A stretch of 64,000 nucleotides of DNA from an uncultured Caulobacterales bacterium (GCA_903840435.1 CAIMFV010000052.1:1-64000), one strand, 5' to 3'. Positions 49,903 to 58,591 are shown, numbered from the stretch's first letter. Made by a program: numbers and translations. Notes: generated by a model not told the origin, from the letters alone.

Positions 49903-51333
49903 CTAGGTCAAGTTCCGGGCGAGGTCTGAAATGCAGGCAAGGGTGCGCCGAATGTCGTCGGCCGACGTTCGCCAATTGACCAAGCTGATCCGCATAACCC
50001 TTCGGCCTCCAAACGTCGAGCCGCTAAAAAAGGCTTCACCAGTGGCGTTGATGGCGGCGATCATGGCATCGGTTCGGCGGTCGTCGGCGTCCGGGTCGCT
50101 GCCCTTCGGATCGGTGAAGCGCACCAAGGCCTGGTTGAGCACAGGGTAAGCGACCACTTCGCACTGGGGCAGTTGCGCCAGTCCTTCCACCAGGTCCTTG
50201 GTCAAATCGCAGCATCTTTCGATCATAGCAGCAATGCCCTGCTGGCCAAGTTCGCGGACCGCCGCATAGAGGGCGAACCCGCGACCTCTGCGGGTCCATT
50301 CCGGGGTAAAGTCCATTGGGTCACGCCCCTCGGCAGCGGCGGTGATATAGCTGACCCGAAAGGCCATGGCGCGGCGATGCGCGGCCTCGTCCTTGACGAA
50401 GGCCAGGCCGCAGTCAATCGGTGTGTTCAGCCATTTGTGGGCATCGGTCGCCCAACTGTCTGCCAACTCGACCCCGGCGACGAGGGGAGCAAAGCGCGGC
50501 GAGACGCGGGCCCAAAGGCCAAAAGCGCCATCAATATGCACCCAGGCACCGTGGGCCTTGGCGAGCGGAATTAAGCTCGCAAAGTCGTCAAAGGCGCCAA
50601 GATTGAGATCGCCTGCGTTTAAGACAACAATCTTTGGACCGCGATGGTCAATCAGGGCTTGGGTCAGAGCTTCTGGGCTTATGCGACCAGTCCCCTTCGT
50701 GGGTATGGCGACCAGGGCCTTAGCGCCGAGGCCGAGGAGGCGGGCCGCGCGGTCAATGGACCCATGCCGCTGGTCATTGGTGAGCAGTGTCAAGGGAGGC
50801 GCGCCGCTCACCCCCTCGACCTCAACATCATGACCTATCCCCGCATAAAGGGCGTTGCGCGCAGCCGCCAGCGCGGTGGCGTGCGCCATCTGGCAGCCGG
50901 TGGTCAGGGCAAAGCTCGCCTCGGTCGGCAGGCCTAACAGGGATTTGATCCACCCACCCGCAACCTCTTCGACAGCGCAGGCAGCCGGGCCGCAGGCTTG
51001 GTTCACCGCATTATTGTCCCAGGCGCTGGCCAGCCAATCTGCTGCCAGGGCCGAGGTCAGGGTTCCGCCAATCACCCAAGCAAAAAACCGCCCGCTGGGA
51101 GAGCCGAGGTGACCGCCTTCGCAGGCGTCGACAAGCGCATCGACCACGCGTTTGGGGTCTTCGCCAAGTTGGGGCGCGGGGAGGTGGCCGCTCAGTCGGC
51201 TTCGAATTTCCGACGGCGTGCGGGTCGCAGCGACCGAACGGTGATCAAGGCCGTTCAGATGGTCGAGGGCATGGCGGAAACCCGCTTCTAGGGCCTCAGC
51301 CTGGGCGGTGAGGCGGGTATTTTCGGCGGGCAT
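49903..51333 (-). CDS. PLP-dependent group II decarboxylase
   Basis: About 476 residues from ATG 51333 (MPAENTRLTAQAEALEAGF). The PLP lysine is in DSWATDAHKWLNTPIDCG, HIDGAFGLWARVSPRF is the PLP-Asp region, and the glycine/serine-rich segment TGCQMAHATALAAARNALY matches aromatic-L-amino-acid/glutamate decarboxylases. The longer frame upstream overlaps a separate gene (51395-51757) and is not used. Substrate not known; no amino-acid transporter adjoins it. Confidence 0.9.
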   Translation of the reverse strand: MPAENTRLTAQAEALEAGFRHALDHLNGLDHRSVAATRTPSEIRSRLSGHLPAPQLGEDPKRVVDALVDACEGGHLGSPSGRFFAWVIGGTLTSALAADWLASAWDNNAVNQACGPAACAVEEVAGGWIKSLLGLPTEASFALTTGCQMAHATALAAARNALYAGIGHDVEVEGVSGAPPLTLLTNDQRHGSIDRAARLLGLGAKALVAIPTKGTGRISPEALTQALIDHRGPKIVVLNAGDLNLGAFDDFASLIPLAKAHGAWVHIDGAFGLWARVSPRFAPLVAGVELADSWATDAHKWLNTPIDCGLAFVKDEAAHRRAMAFRVSYITAAAEGRDPMDFTPEWTRRGRGFALYAAVRELGQQGIAAMIERCCDLTKDLVEGLAQLPQCEVVAYPVLNQALVRFTDPKGSDPDADDRRTDAMIAAINATGEAFFSGSTFGGRRVMRISLVNWRTSADDIRRTLACISDLARNLT

Positions 51334-51394
51334 GCGCAACCCTTTGGGGCAGGTGAAACAGATGCCGCCGATAAGCCAGAGATCAAGGCTGTTG

Positions 51395-51757
51395 TCAGCC
51401 CAGATCTTGCGGGTCCTGAAAGGCCTCGGCAAACACCGCCGCATCGGCAGGGCTGCGCATTTGCTCCGTAAGCGCGGTGCAGACAAGGTCCAGCAAGGTC
51501 GCCGCATCGGCATCCGGCGCGGGTGAGAAACGCGTGGCCTCGCTGGGGTCTGCGACGCGGCTTGGCGTCCAGCCTTCGAAGGTGAGAATGTGGTCGAGCG
51601 CAGAGAGCAGGCGATCTAAGGACTGGCGAAATCGCCAAGCCTCCTGATGCAGGCGGTCAAACTCCGCATCGGCGGCGACGTGGGACAGGCCCTTGGCCAT
51701 GGCGAGGTGGCACGCTGTCGCGCGCAAGGCGTCGACGCGACGTCGGACTTTAGGCAT
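51395..51757 (-). CDS. Conserved hypothetical helical protein
   Basis: 120 residues, soluble and helical with no signal peptide (PKVRRRVDALRATACHLAMA, FDRLHQEAWRFRQSLDRLLS, LLDLVCTALTEQMRSPADA). It lies 61 bp before the decarboxylase gene in the same direction. No family recognised. Its frame and composition look coding, and it explains why the decarboxylase should not be extended upstream. Confidence 0.55.
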   Translation of the reverse strand: MPKVRRRVDALRATACHLAMAKGLSHVAADAEFDRLHQEAWRFRQSLDRLLSALDHILTFEGWTPSRVADPSEATRFSPAPDADAATLLDLVCTALTEQMRSPADAAVFAEAFQDPQDLG

Positions 51758-51909
51758 GGGGGAGGTGCCACAATAATGAAGGGATTTGTAACCGGGGGCT
51801 GAAAAATGCGTCGCGTCAATCCCCTTTTCGCGCAGCCCCCGACATAATTTTGTCGCAGCTCAAACTCTCTGCTAGGTCTTCGTCGCGGAGCTTAGCGAGG
51901 GTTTGGTCA

Positions 51910-53886
51910 ATGGTGGTTTTCCGAAAGCGGACGTTCAGGCAGACGACTCTGGGCTCCATCCTGCTGTGTGCACTTGCCCTGTCTTTGAGCCTCGCCGCTT
52001 CTGGCGCGAGCGCCGAAGCCGCTACAGGCGATTCAATTCCTGTTGCCAGTGACACGCCCTTTCCGGGCGTGCTGCATGTCAATGTCGATGCGACTGACCT
52101 CGACCACCGGGTCATGCGCGTCACCGAAACCCTTCCGCTCGTTTCGGATCAACCGATGGTGCTTTTTTATCCCGAGTGGGCGCCGGGTCATCATGCAGAC
52201 GGCGGAAATCTGCCGTTCATGGCGGGCCTCGTCATCACCGCCGACGGCAAGCGAGTGGAGTGGCGGCGGGACCCGGTCAATGTGCACGCATTTCATCTCA
52301 CCCCTCCCAATGGCGCCAAGTCGCTGAAGCTGGAATTTCAGTTTTTGACACCGACCCGCTCCGATCAGGGGCGCATCATGATGACGCCGGAATTGATCAG
52401 CGCTCAGTGGCTCTCTTTGGCCTTTTATCCTGCTGGCTATTTCGCACGCCAAATTCCGGTCAGCGCCAGCATTACCGTGCCCCAGGACTTTACAGTCGCG
52501 GGCGCGCTTGAGCCTCTAAGCGATCCCGAAACCTTTGCCGGCGGAAGGACGACGGCATTCAAGACAGTTCCGTTCGACGTCTTGGTTGATTCGCCCCTGA
52601 TCGCGGGGAAGTACTTCAAACGCTACGTACTCGACCCGTCATCCAAGGCCCCTGTCTATTTGGACGTTGCTGGCGATACGCCTTCTGCCGTGGAGGCGAG
52701 CCCTGAGCAAATCGACCTGCACAAGGCGCTGATCGTGCAAGCTGACCGGGTGTTCGGCGCCCGTCACTTTAACCACTACGATTTTTTGTTCACCCTCTCG
52801 GATCGCTTGGGTGGCATTGGTCTTGAGCACCACCGGTCGTCTGAAGATGGCGCTCCGCCGGATTATTTTGGCGATTGGGACAAGAACGTCACCGAGCGCG
52901 ATCTGCTGCCGCACGAATATACCCATTCCTGGAATGGCAAATATCGTCGGCCCGCCGACCTCTGGACGCCAGACTACAATGTCCCCATGCAGAACAGCCT
53001 GTTGTGGGTCTATGAGGGACAGACCGAATATTGGGGGGAGGTGCTGACAGCCAGGTCTGGCCTTCAGTCCAAGGAGACGGCCTTAGAGGCGCTCGCCTAT
53101 ACCGCCGCACAACTCGACTTGCAGCCGGGCAGGGCCTGGAAGGCGCTTCAGGATACGACCAACGACCCTATCGTCGCGGGGCGCCGACCGTCGCCGTGGC
53201 GCAACTGGACCCGGTCAGAGGACTACTACCGGGAAGGCCAACTGATCTGGCTCGACGCCGACACCTTGATCCGCGATCTGACCAAGGGTCAGAAATCGTT
53301 GGATGATTTTGCCAAGTCCTTCTTTGGGATGCATGACGGCGCCTATGACGAATTGACCTACCATTTCGACGATGTGGTCGCAGCCCTCAAGGCTGTGTGC
53401 CCCTATGACTGGGCGCAATTCTTGCGCCAAAGACTGGACGGCCACGGACCCGGTGCGCCCTTAGATGGCCTGACACGCGGTGGTTACCGCTTGATCTATA
53501 CCGAAAAGCCTTCGGCCTATGTCAAGGCGGTGATGACACATTCCAAAGTCGAGGATTTCACCTTCTCGCTTGGCCTGTCGGTCGGCAAGGATCAAATGGT
53601 GTCGGCGGTGATTTGGAATAGCCCGGCCTTTAAGGCGGGGCTCTCCACAGGGGATAAGATCGTCGCGGTCAATGGCCTCGCCTATACCGCCGAGCGGCTC
53701 AAAGCTGCTGTAACCGAAGCCAAGACCACGGAACAGATCACCTTGCTGCTCGAGAACGCCGATCACTTCCGCAGCGTCAAAGTCGCCTATCGTGGCGGGC
53801 TGCGTTACCCAGCCCTGGAGCGGATCGGCACGGGGCAGGCGAGCCTTGACCTCATCTTGGCGCCGAAGCCCGCTACAAGCCGTTGA
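51910..53886 (+). CDS. M61-family aminopeptidase with PDZ domain
   Basis: About 658 residues from ATG 51910. A signal peptide (TLGSILLCALALSLSLAASG) precedes the N-terminal beta domain. The zinc site HEYTHSWNGKYRRP is at about residue 335, with a downstream glutamate in LLWVYEGQTEYWGEVL. A C-terminal PDZ domain (VSAVIWNSPAFKAGLSTGDK, then IVAVNGLAYTAERLKAAV) completes the family architecture (glycyl aminopeptidase). Periplasmic role in peptide recycling is likely. An in-frame start at 51850 would add 20 residues before the signal. Confidence 0.94.
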   Translation: MVVFRKRTFRQTTLGSILLCALALSLSLAASGASAEAATGDSIPVASDTPFPGVLHVNVDATDLDHRVMRVTETLPLVSDQPMVLFYPEWAPGHHADGGNLPFMAGLVITADGKRVEWRRDPVNVHAFHLTPPNGAKSLKLEFQFLTPTRSDQGRIMMTPELISAQWLSLAFYPAGYFARQIPVSASITVPQDFTVAGALEPLSDPETFAGGRTTAFKTVPFDVLVDSPLIAGKYFKRYVLDPSSKAPVYLDVAGDTPSAVEASPEQIDLHKALIVQADRVFGARHFNHYDFLFTLSDRLGGIGLEHHRSSEDGAPPDYFGDWDKNVTERDLLPHEYTHSWNGKYRRPADLWTPDYNVPMQNSLLWVYEGQTEYWGEVLTARSGLQSKETALEALAYTAAQLDLQPGRAWKALQDTTNDPIVAGRRPSPWRNWTRSEDYYREGQLIWLDADTLIRDLTKGQKSLDDFAKSFFGMHDGAYDELTYHFDDVVAALKAVCPYDWAQFLRQRLDGHGPGAPLDGLTRGGYRLIYTEKPSAYVKAVMTHSKVEDFTFSLGLSVGKDQMVSAVIWNSPAFKAGLSTGDKIVAVNGLAYTAERLKAAVTEAKTTEQITLLLENADHFRSVKVAYRGGLRYPALERIGTGQASLDLILAPKPATSR

Positions 53887-54297
53887 GATGTTAAAGTCAG
53901 ATTAGGCTTAATAAAAACGCCTGATCTTTTCACCCTGGATATCTAGGAGATCTTAACGGGTGAGGGGCATGATTGCCAGACCGCCGCGCATGCCGTGCGA
54001 AACGTGTTCAGATTCTCAAGGCCAGCCCCGGCCTTGAGCTTCGCCGGGTCAGGGTCGTGCCTCCAAGCCACGATCCTGACCGAGGCGCGCTGACCGGTAG
54101 CCTGAGACGAGTGCACCAAACACGCCTCCCCCTCGACCATTTCCCAGGAACTCGCGCCTAAGACCTATAATAATTTGAGTTATTCCCATTAGCCCGTGTC
54201 TGTGCAGTTGACGCGGCGCACTTTGCGTGGTGCGACTAGGTTGGGTTTACAAGCTAAAATCCACTATATAAATATCTAATACACGCAAGGGTTATTC
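53887..54297. other. Gene-free stretch with strong hairpins before the GcrA-like gene
   Basis: About 410 bp without a convincing gene. Two adjacent stems stand out. 54015-54038 is CTCAAGGCC-AGCCCC-GGCCTTGAG (9 bp, perfect). 54048-54080 pairs GTCAGGGTCGTG with CACGATCCTGAC (12 bp with one G-T). GAGGCG at 54082-54087 and CGCCTC at 54123-54128 could close a third. The last 120 bp become AT-rich and hold a promoter. A minus-strand frame of 65 codons (53943-54140) covers the hairpins but looks like an artefact of the inverted repeats. A structured small RNA or a terminator cluster is possible. Confidence 0.55.
54246..54274 (+). promoter_or_regulatory. Probable promoter of the GcrA-like operon
   Basis: TTTACA (54246-54251), a 17-nt spacer and TAAATA (54269-54274) form a sigma70-like pair in an AT-rich island, unlike the GC-rich surroundings. 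The ATG follows 23 nt after the -10, leaving a short leader with only a weak AAGGG ribosome-binding site. Confidence 0.5.
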
Positions 54298-54792
54298 ATG
54301 CGCAATGTCTGGACGGGACTGCGGCTTCAGGAATTGGAGCGGCGTTGGCGATTAGGGCAATCCGCTAGCCAGATCCGAGAAGCCCTGAATTTGCGAAGTC
54401 GTCATCAAGTGTCGGGCAAGGTGAGGCGCCTTGGCCTTATGCGCCGCCGGGACGGCGGGATGCACGAAATCGCTGCCGGCGCCGATGCCAGGTCTCGCCA
54501 CGACGGACGCCGCGAGCGGTGGGTGGCCAAAGACCTTTCATGGGTAACAATGCAATTTGCGCCGCCGCCCGAAGCGCGCTGCGCCAGCCTGTGGCGGCTC
54601 GAAGATTGGGAGTGTCGCTGGCCCCTGGCCGTGCCCGATTCCCGCGACGCCTTCGAAACCGTCTTTTGTGGCGCGCCGATTGAGACGGAGACGCCCAGGC
54701 CTCGCTTGGCCCGGCACTACTGCAGGGTCCACGCCCAACTGGCGCTCCATCGAGGACAGCGATCAGAAACATCAAACGAGGTGGCGATATGA
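54298..54792 (+). CDS. GcrA-family cell-cycle regulator homologue
   Basis: 164 residues. The N-terminal helix-turn-helix (VWTGLRLQELERRWRLGQSA, then SASQIREALNLRSRHQVSGK and VRRLGL) follows the GcrA pattern W-x-LxxLW-x-GxSASQIA-x-GKVHRLGL. The C-terminal cysteine motif of GcrA is kept: ECRWPL (C106), FCGAP (C124) and YCRVH (C142, H145), with a longer insertion than usual. GcrA binds RNA polymerase sigma-70 and CcrM-methylated DNA to drive S-phase genes in Caulobacter. This copy is divergent (true GcrA begins at MSWT and has shorter loops) and sits in a phage-like operon, so it probably adjusts transcription of the element or the host. Confidence 0.83.
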   Translation: MRNVWTGLRLQELERRWRLGQSASQIREALNLRSRHQVSGKVRRLGLMRRRDGGMHEIAAGADARSRHDGRRERWVAKDLSWVTMQFAPPPEARCASLWRLEDWECRWPLAVPDSRDAFETVFCGAPIETETPRPRLARHYCRVHAQLALHRGQRSETSNEVAI

Positions 54793-55157
54793 CGGAGCTC
54801 AACCGGGCGACACTGCCAGAGTCCCGCTCCGCCGCGGCGGGGAGCAAAGCCAGCGAAACCCCAAGCCAAATTCTCGCTCGGATCGCCGATGCCCACAGGT
54901 TGAGCGTTCGCAGTCTCTTGGCGCGCGACCGGCGGCGCGAGGTGGCGCGCGCCCGTCAACATGCCATGTGTGAACTGCGTCGCCACACGGAGCTAACCTT
55001 GGTCGAGATTGCAGGCTGTGTCGGCGTCAAGGATCACAAGACGGTTAGCTATGGGGTCAGGGCCCATCTGGTCCGGACAGGGACACTGTCGCAATTGCCG
55101 CTCGCGCCTGCATCCCGACGGCGTCGAAACGGTCAGAATCGGAAGCGGAGGGTGTGA
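54789..55157 (+). CDS. DnaA domain IV-like DNA-binding protein
   Basis: 122 residues: a disordered N-terminus, then about residues 28-98 matching the DnaA C-terminal domain. RSLLARDRRREVARARQHAM leads to the helix-turn-helix TLVEIAGCVGVKDHKTVSYG, with the DHxTV signature of DnaA-box recognition at residues 81-86 (KDHKTV). There is no AAA+ ATPase domain. It overlaps the GcrA-like gene by 4 bp (ATGA). It could bind DnaA boxes and compete with or mimic DnaA at host or element origins; that role is inferred. Confidence 0.84.
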   Translation: MTELNRATLPESRSAAAGSKASETPSQILARIADAHRLSVRSLLARDRRREVARARQHAMCELRRHTELTLVEIAGCVGVKDHKTVSYGVRAHLVRTGTLSQLPLAPASRRRRNGQNRKRRV

Positions 55158-55801
55158 TGGCATTGCGCGGCGGCCGCCGTTCTGGGGCGGGAAGACCAAG
55201 GAAGATCGGCGCGCGGGAGCCGAACGGGCGTCTGGTGCGCAGGGAGCCGCCCAACCCCATTGTCGCCCGCGGCCGGGCCTATCTCTGCCCTGACCCTAAA
55301 TTGGCAACCTCACCATTGGATGTGGCCCTTGGCCGTGGGTGGGTGAGCGCGGAGGCGCACCAGGCGGGACGAAGATTTGCCACGCTGTGTTGGCGCGCGG
55401 GCCTCCTGTCGAAATCGGCCTCCTTGCGAGGTGGATCGGCCGTTTCCCAGCTAGAGCGCACCGACGGAAAGGCCGACCGCATCGCTTTCGCCAATATGGA
55501 ACATGGCGAGATTGCCGCCCTGTGGGACGCAACCTTTGATACAGCCGAGCCTGCCGATGGGGAGGTTAGAACAGAGCGCGCCGCGCAGACCTTAGCGGCG
55601 ATGACCACCGGCCTGACAGCTGGCGAGCGTCGGCTGCTCTTCGACCTCTGCGCCTTGGAGACATGGCCGCAGTGGTTGTTTGTGCTGGTTGCGGTCGAGC
55701 GGGGTGAGCTCAGCGCACATTCGGGCCGGGACGCCGTTCGTGAGCGGGACCGGGTCGTTGGAATTCTCAACCGGTTGGCGCGCTGGAGGGCGGTGGCCTA
55801 G
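55157..55801 (+). CDS. Unknown protein of the phage-like operon
   Basis: 214 residues from ATG 55157 (TGATG overlap with the previous gene). An N-terminal basic stretch MALRGGRRSGAGRPRKIGAR resembles AT-hooks and the GRR-GAGRPK start common in phage small terminases. The rest (HQAGRRFATLCWRAGLLSKS, then a TAGERRLLFDLCALETWPQW helical segment) has no family I know. A small terminase or another DNA-binding protein is possible, but a separate small terminase gene at 60911 argues against the former. The stop overlaps the convergent oxidoreductase gene by 4 bp. Confidence 0.7.
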   Translation: MALRGGRRSGAGRPRKIGAREPNGRLVRREPPNPIVARGRAYLCPDPKLATSPLDVALGRGWVSAEAHQAGRRFATLCWRAGLLSKSASLRGGSAVSQLERTDGKADRIAFANMEHGEIAALWDATFDTAEPADGEVRTERAAQTLAAMTTGLTAGERRLLFDLCALETWPQWLFVLVAVERGELSAHSGRDAVRERDRVVGILNRLARWRAVA

Positions 55802-57399
55802 CCAAAGTTGCGTCGCGCATCGGCCAGAATTTCGCGCGCCGCATTGTGACCCGGAGCTCCGGTGACTCCTCCGCCGGGATGGGTACCAGCGCTGCACAGA
55901 TAAAGGCCCGGCAGGGCGCCGCGATAATCGGCTTGCCCGAGGAAGGGCCGCGCGGAATAAAGTTGATCGAGCGTCATGGCGCCGTGCATGATGTCGCCGC
56001 CAGCAAGCCCGAAAACCGCGTCCAAGTCCGCCGGTGACAAGATCTGACGGCCGATCACCGCATCCTTGAAATTTGGCGCATAGGCGTTGACGGTCTCGAT
56101 AATGTGGTCGGCGCAGATCAGGCGGGCGTCCGCCCAACTGCGACCGTCGGGAAGGTCGGGCGCAAACTGTTGGCAAAACAAGCTTGCAACATGTTGGCCG
56201 GGCGGGGCGAGGGTCTCATCCACGGTGGACGGAATGAGCATCTCAACAATCGGCGCCGTCGACCAGCCATCGCGCTTAGCGTCTAAATAGGCACGGTCCA
56301 TATAGTCGAGCGTTGGCGCGATGATGATGCCGCTCTGGTGGTGTTCTGCGACGGTTTTGCCAGGTAAACAGAGAAAGTCAGGCAGTTCCTTGAGGGCGAC
56401 ATTCATCCGAAACGTTCCCGATCCGGCCTTGAAACCATTGACGCGCCTGCGAAATGCATCGGGCAAGTCTTCGGCCGCGATCAGGCGTTGATAAAGATGT
56501 TTCGGGCCAAGGTTGGAAATGATGCGACGACTGCGCACCGTCCGATTATCTGCCAAGCGCACCCCGACAGCGCGGCCTGCCTCGACCAGGATTTGGGCAA
56601 CCGGTGCTTCCGTCTCGATCTCAACACCGACACTTTCACACGCCTCGCGCATGGCTTGGGTAATGGCGCCCATGCCACCAATGGCATGGCCCCATGCGCC
56701 CTTCTTGCCATTCACCTCGCCAAACACGTGGTGCAAGAGCACATAGGCCGATCCCGGCGTGTCAGGGCTGGCATAGTTGCCGACCACCGCATCAAAGCCA
56801 AAGGCTGCCTTGACCGCTTCGCTTTCAAACCAGGAATCGAGAAAGCTGCGGGCGCTCTTGGTGAAGAGGTCGAGCACGGCGGACTGACGCGCCACTGACT
56901 GGCCAGCGAGCGGGCCCAATTGTTGGGCCGCCGCCAACAAGGCCCTCAGCCCGCCGCCCGCATTCGGGGGTGTTTTCAGCGCCACTGCACGTAAGACGTC
57001 GGCGACCGCTTCCAACATGTCGTAATAGGCCGGAAGCACCTCGGCGTCGTGGTGGGAGAATTTTCGAAATTCGGTCTGGGTGCGCTCAAGCCCGCCGCCC
57101 AACTTCAAATAGCCACCATCGGGTTGCGGCAAAAAATTGGAAATCGGCCGTTCGACCACCCGCAAGCCCCGCGCGGTAAGGGCCATGTCAGCGATGACCT
57201 TGGGGTTGAGGAGGCTGACCGTATAGCTCGCCACCGAATTGCGAAAGCCTGGGTGAAACTCTTCGGTAACGGCGGCACCGCCAACCACGGACCGCCGCTC
57301 AAGGATTTTGACCCGAAGCCCGGCCCGCGCCAGATAAAACCCACAAACAAGGCCATTATGTCCTGCGCCGATGATCAGCGCGTCGGGGTCTTTGGACAT
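55798..57399 (-). CDS. FAD-dependent oxidoreductase, phytoene-desaturase/PYROXD2-like
   Basis: About 533 residues from ATG 57399 (MSKDPDALI). The FAD-binding Rossmann motif ALIIGAGHNGLVCGFYLARAG leads to the GGA motif (VVGGAAVTEEFHPGFRNS), and the C-terminus has CSAGTHPGGGVTGAPGHNAA, typical of carotenoid-desaturase-like and PYROXD2 proteins. No crt gene is near, so carotenoid activity is not supported. Minus strand, inside the interval between the two phage-like gene groups. Confidence 0.9.
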   Translation of the reverse strand: MSKDPDALIIGAGHNGLVCGFYLARAGLRVKILERRSVVGGAAVTEEFHPGFRNSVASYTVSLLNPKVIADMALTARGLRVVERPISNFLPQPDGGYLKLGGGLERTQTEFRKFSHHDAEVLPAYYDMLEAVADVLRAVALKTPPNAGGGLRALLAAAQQLGPLAGQSVARQSAVLDLFTKSARSFLDSWFESEAVKAAFGFDAVVGNYASPDTPGSAYVLLHHVFGEVNGKKGAWGHAIGGMGAITQAMREACESVGVEIETEAPVAQILVEAGRAVGVRLADNRTVRSRRIISNLGPKHLYQRLIAAEDLPDAFRRRVNGFKAGSGTFRMNVALKELPDFLCLPGKTVAEHHQSGIIIAPTLDYMDRAYLDAKRDGWSTAPIVEMLIPSTVDETLAPPGQHVASLFCQQFAPDLPDGRSWADARLICADHIIETVNAYAPNFKDAVIGRQILSPADLDAVFGLAGGDIMHGAMTLDQLYSARPFLGQADYRGALPGLYLCSAGTHPGGGVTGAPGHNAAREILADARRNFG

Positions 57400-57501
57400 G
57401 TTGGGCTCCACCACGTGTTGGCACGGCCCTGCTTGTAGGGCCCCGTGGGCGGTGGACGCAAACCGATTGTGTTACCGATTGTCAGTTGTAAAACTTCGAC
57501 G

Positions 57502-58032
57502 ATGGAAAAAGCCCCTCCACCTGCCAATCCACCCGTTCCGCCCGTTCCGCCCCGCGCCGACCCGCGGGATAAGCTTTTCGCCTGGGGGATGTTGATCAGC
57601 GGGGCAGGCTTCATCGCCCTTTACTGGGCGTTGTTTTTTTTCACCGACCTGACCTTGCCCAACTTTGTCAAGCGGGGCGCAGCGGCGGCGTTTGATCTTC
57701 CCAGCCAAGTCTATCTGGGCTTTGAGCGTGCGTTTCCGGTGGCGGACGGCTTTGTCGCAGCGTGTCTCTTCTTATCCGGCGTGTTTCTGCTGCAACGCCG
57801 CCGCGTGGCGGTGGTCTATGGGCTGTTGGGCGCAGGCGGGCTGATGTTTCTGGCCTTGATGGATGTGAGCTTTAATGTTGAGCACGGCCTTTATGGTCCA
57901 GACACCTTGCACCAGGACCCCGGCATGATTTTGGAGGTCGGTATCAATGGCCTCTGTCTGTTCGGAGGGGCTTTCAGCGCCACCTATTTGTGGCATCACC
58001 CTTTGGCTCAGACTGGCATTGAGCACCCGTAA
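57502..58032 (+). CDS. Four-helix membrane protein of unknown function
   Basis: About 176 residues from ATG 57502. A Pro-rich N-terminus (EKAPPPANPPVPPVPP) is followed by about four transmembrane helices (FAWGMLISGAGFIALYWALF, FVAACLFLSGVFLLQ, VVYGLLGAGGLMFLALMDV, GLCLFGGAFSATYLW). No family recognised. Divergent from the oxidoreductase gene with a 102-bp gap. An upstream in-frame start at 57445 exists. Confidence 0.7.
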   Translation: MEKAPPPANPPVPPVPPRADPRDKLFAWGMLISGAGFIALYWALFFFTDLTLPNFVKRGAAAAFDLPSQVYLGFERAFPVADGFVAACLFLSGVFLLQRRRVAVVYGLLGAGGLMFLALMDVSFNVEHGLYGPDTLHQDPGMILEVGINGLCLFGGAFSATYLWHHPLAQTGIEHP

Positions 58033-58591
58033 GCGTTTGATTAGCCTTTGGCGCCGTGCATGGGTCGCAACGCTGCGGCAGTCCAGCTCGCAATAGGTGA
58101 TCATGAGCGAGGGTGCGGGGGCGGCGAACGAGGTCAGGCCGTGGCGAATCCTGCCGATCTGGAGGGCCCCAGGCATATCAGGCGGCAGTTGCGACGCTTG
58201 CCGCAGCGCGAGACGTTTTTCCGCCGTACGGCTGTCACCGCGACAGAGCCGAGCCAAGGCTACCAAGGTTTCGGGCCGATTGAGAAATGGCGAGCGGGCG
58301 GTGAAATCCAGCAGTCGCCGCGCGGGAAAGGTCGAGCTCATAGGGCGGATCGAGAGCCGAGTCGGATCGTGCGTCGCAGTGACCGATGGTCGCGGACTTG
58401 GAGTGCACGGTTTGGCTTTTGATGCGGCAAGGCGGCGGTATTCGACCGTAGGGCGCGTTTGGGTTTAAGGTTCTACTTGCAAGCCATTCGCAATTGGGCC
58501 ATCTCCTTGGGCTTGGTCGTCGCTTTTGGTGAAGTCTGTGTCCGAAACTGTCCGGGAAGGTTGCGCCGCGCCATCCTTTCACAATGCCGAA
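58033..58591. other. Gene-poor stretch before feoA
   Basis: About 560 bp. Open frames exist on both strands but none looks like a protein; the long minus-strand one (57772-58341) is mostly the mirror of the upstream membrane-protein gene. A remnant gene is possible. Near the right end lies a palindrome resembling a Fur-type operator (58477-58493). Confidence 0.5.
58477..58493 (+). promoter_or_regulatory. Candidate iron-responsive (Fur-type) operator before feoAB
   Basis: TTGCAAGCCATTCGCAA is an imperfect palindrome (TTGC/GCAA ends with an AA/ATT-type core) about 99 nt before the feoA ATG. It resembles the TTGCGAAT-n-ATTCGCAA pattern expected of Fur-type sites. Only the location and pattern support it. 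Confidence 0.38.

Larger units (their letters stand above)
54298..55801 (+). mobile_element. Phage-type regulatory module (GcrA-like, DnaA domain IV-like, unknown)
   Basis: Three plus-strand genes overlap head to tail by 1-4 bp and are preceded by an AT-rich promoter. GcrA-like and DnaA-like small proteins are known in alphaproteobacterial prophages, and terminase genes lie 5.1 kb downstream in the same direction. Boundaries and attachment sites are not visible, so the phage origin is inferred. Confidence 0.5.

Noticed and set aside
53943-54140. 65-codon minus-strand open frame
   Set aside because: It runs across the paired arms of two hairpins, has no recognisable domain, and its composition looks like inverted-repeat sequence.
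57772-58341. 189-codon minus-strand open frame
   Set aside because: Most of it is antisense to the plus-strand membrane-protein gene, and the remainder has no protein-like pattern.
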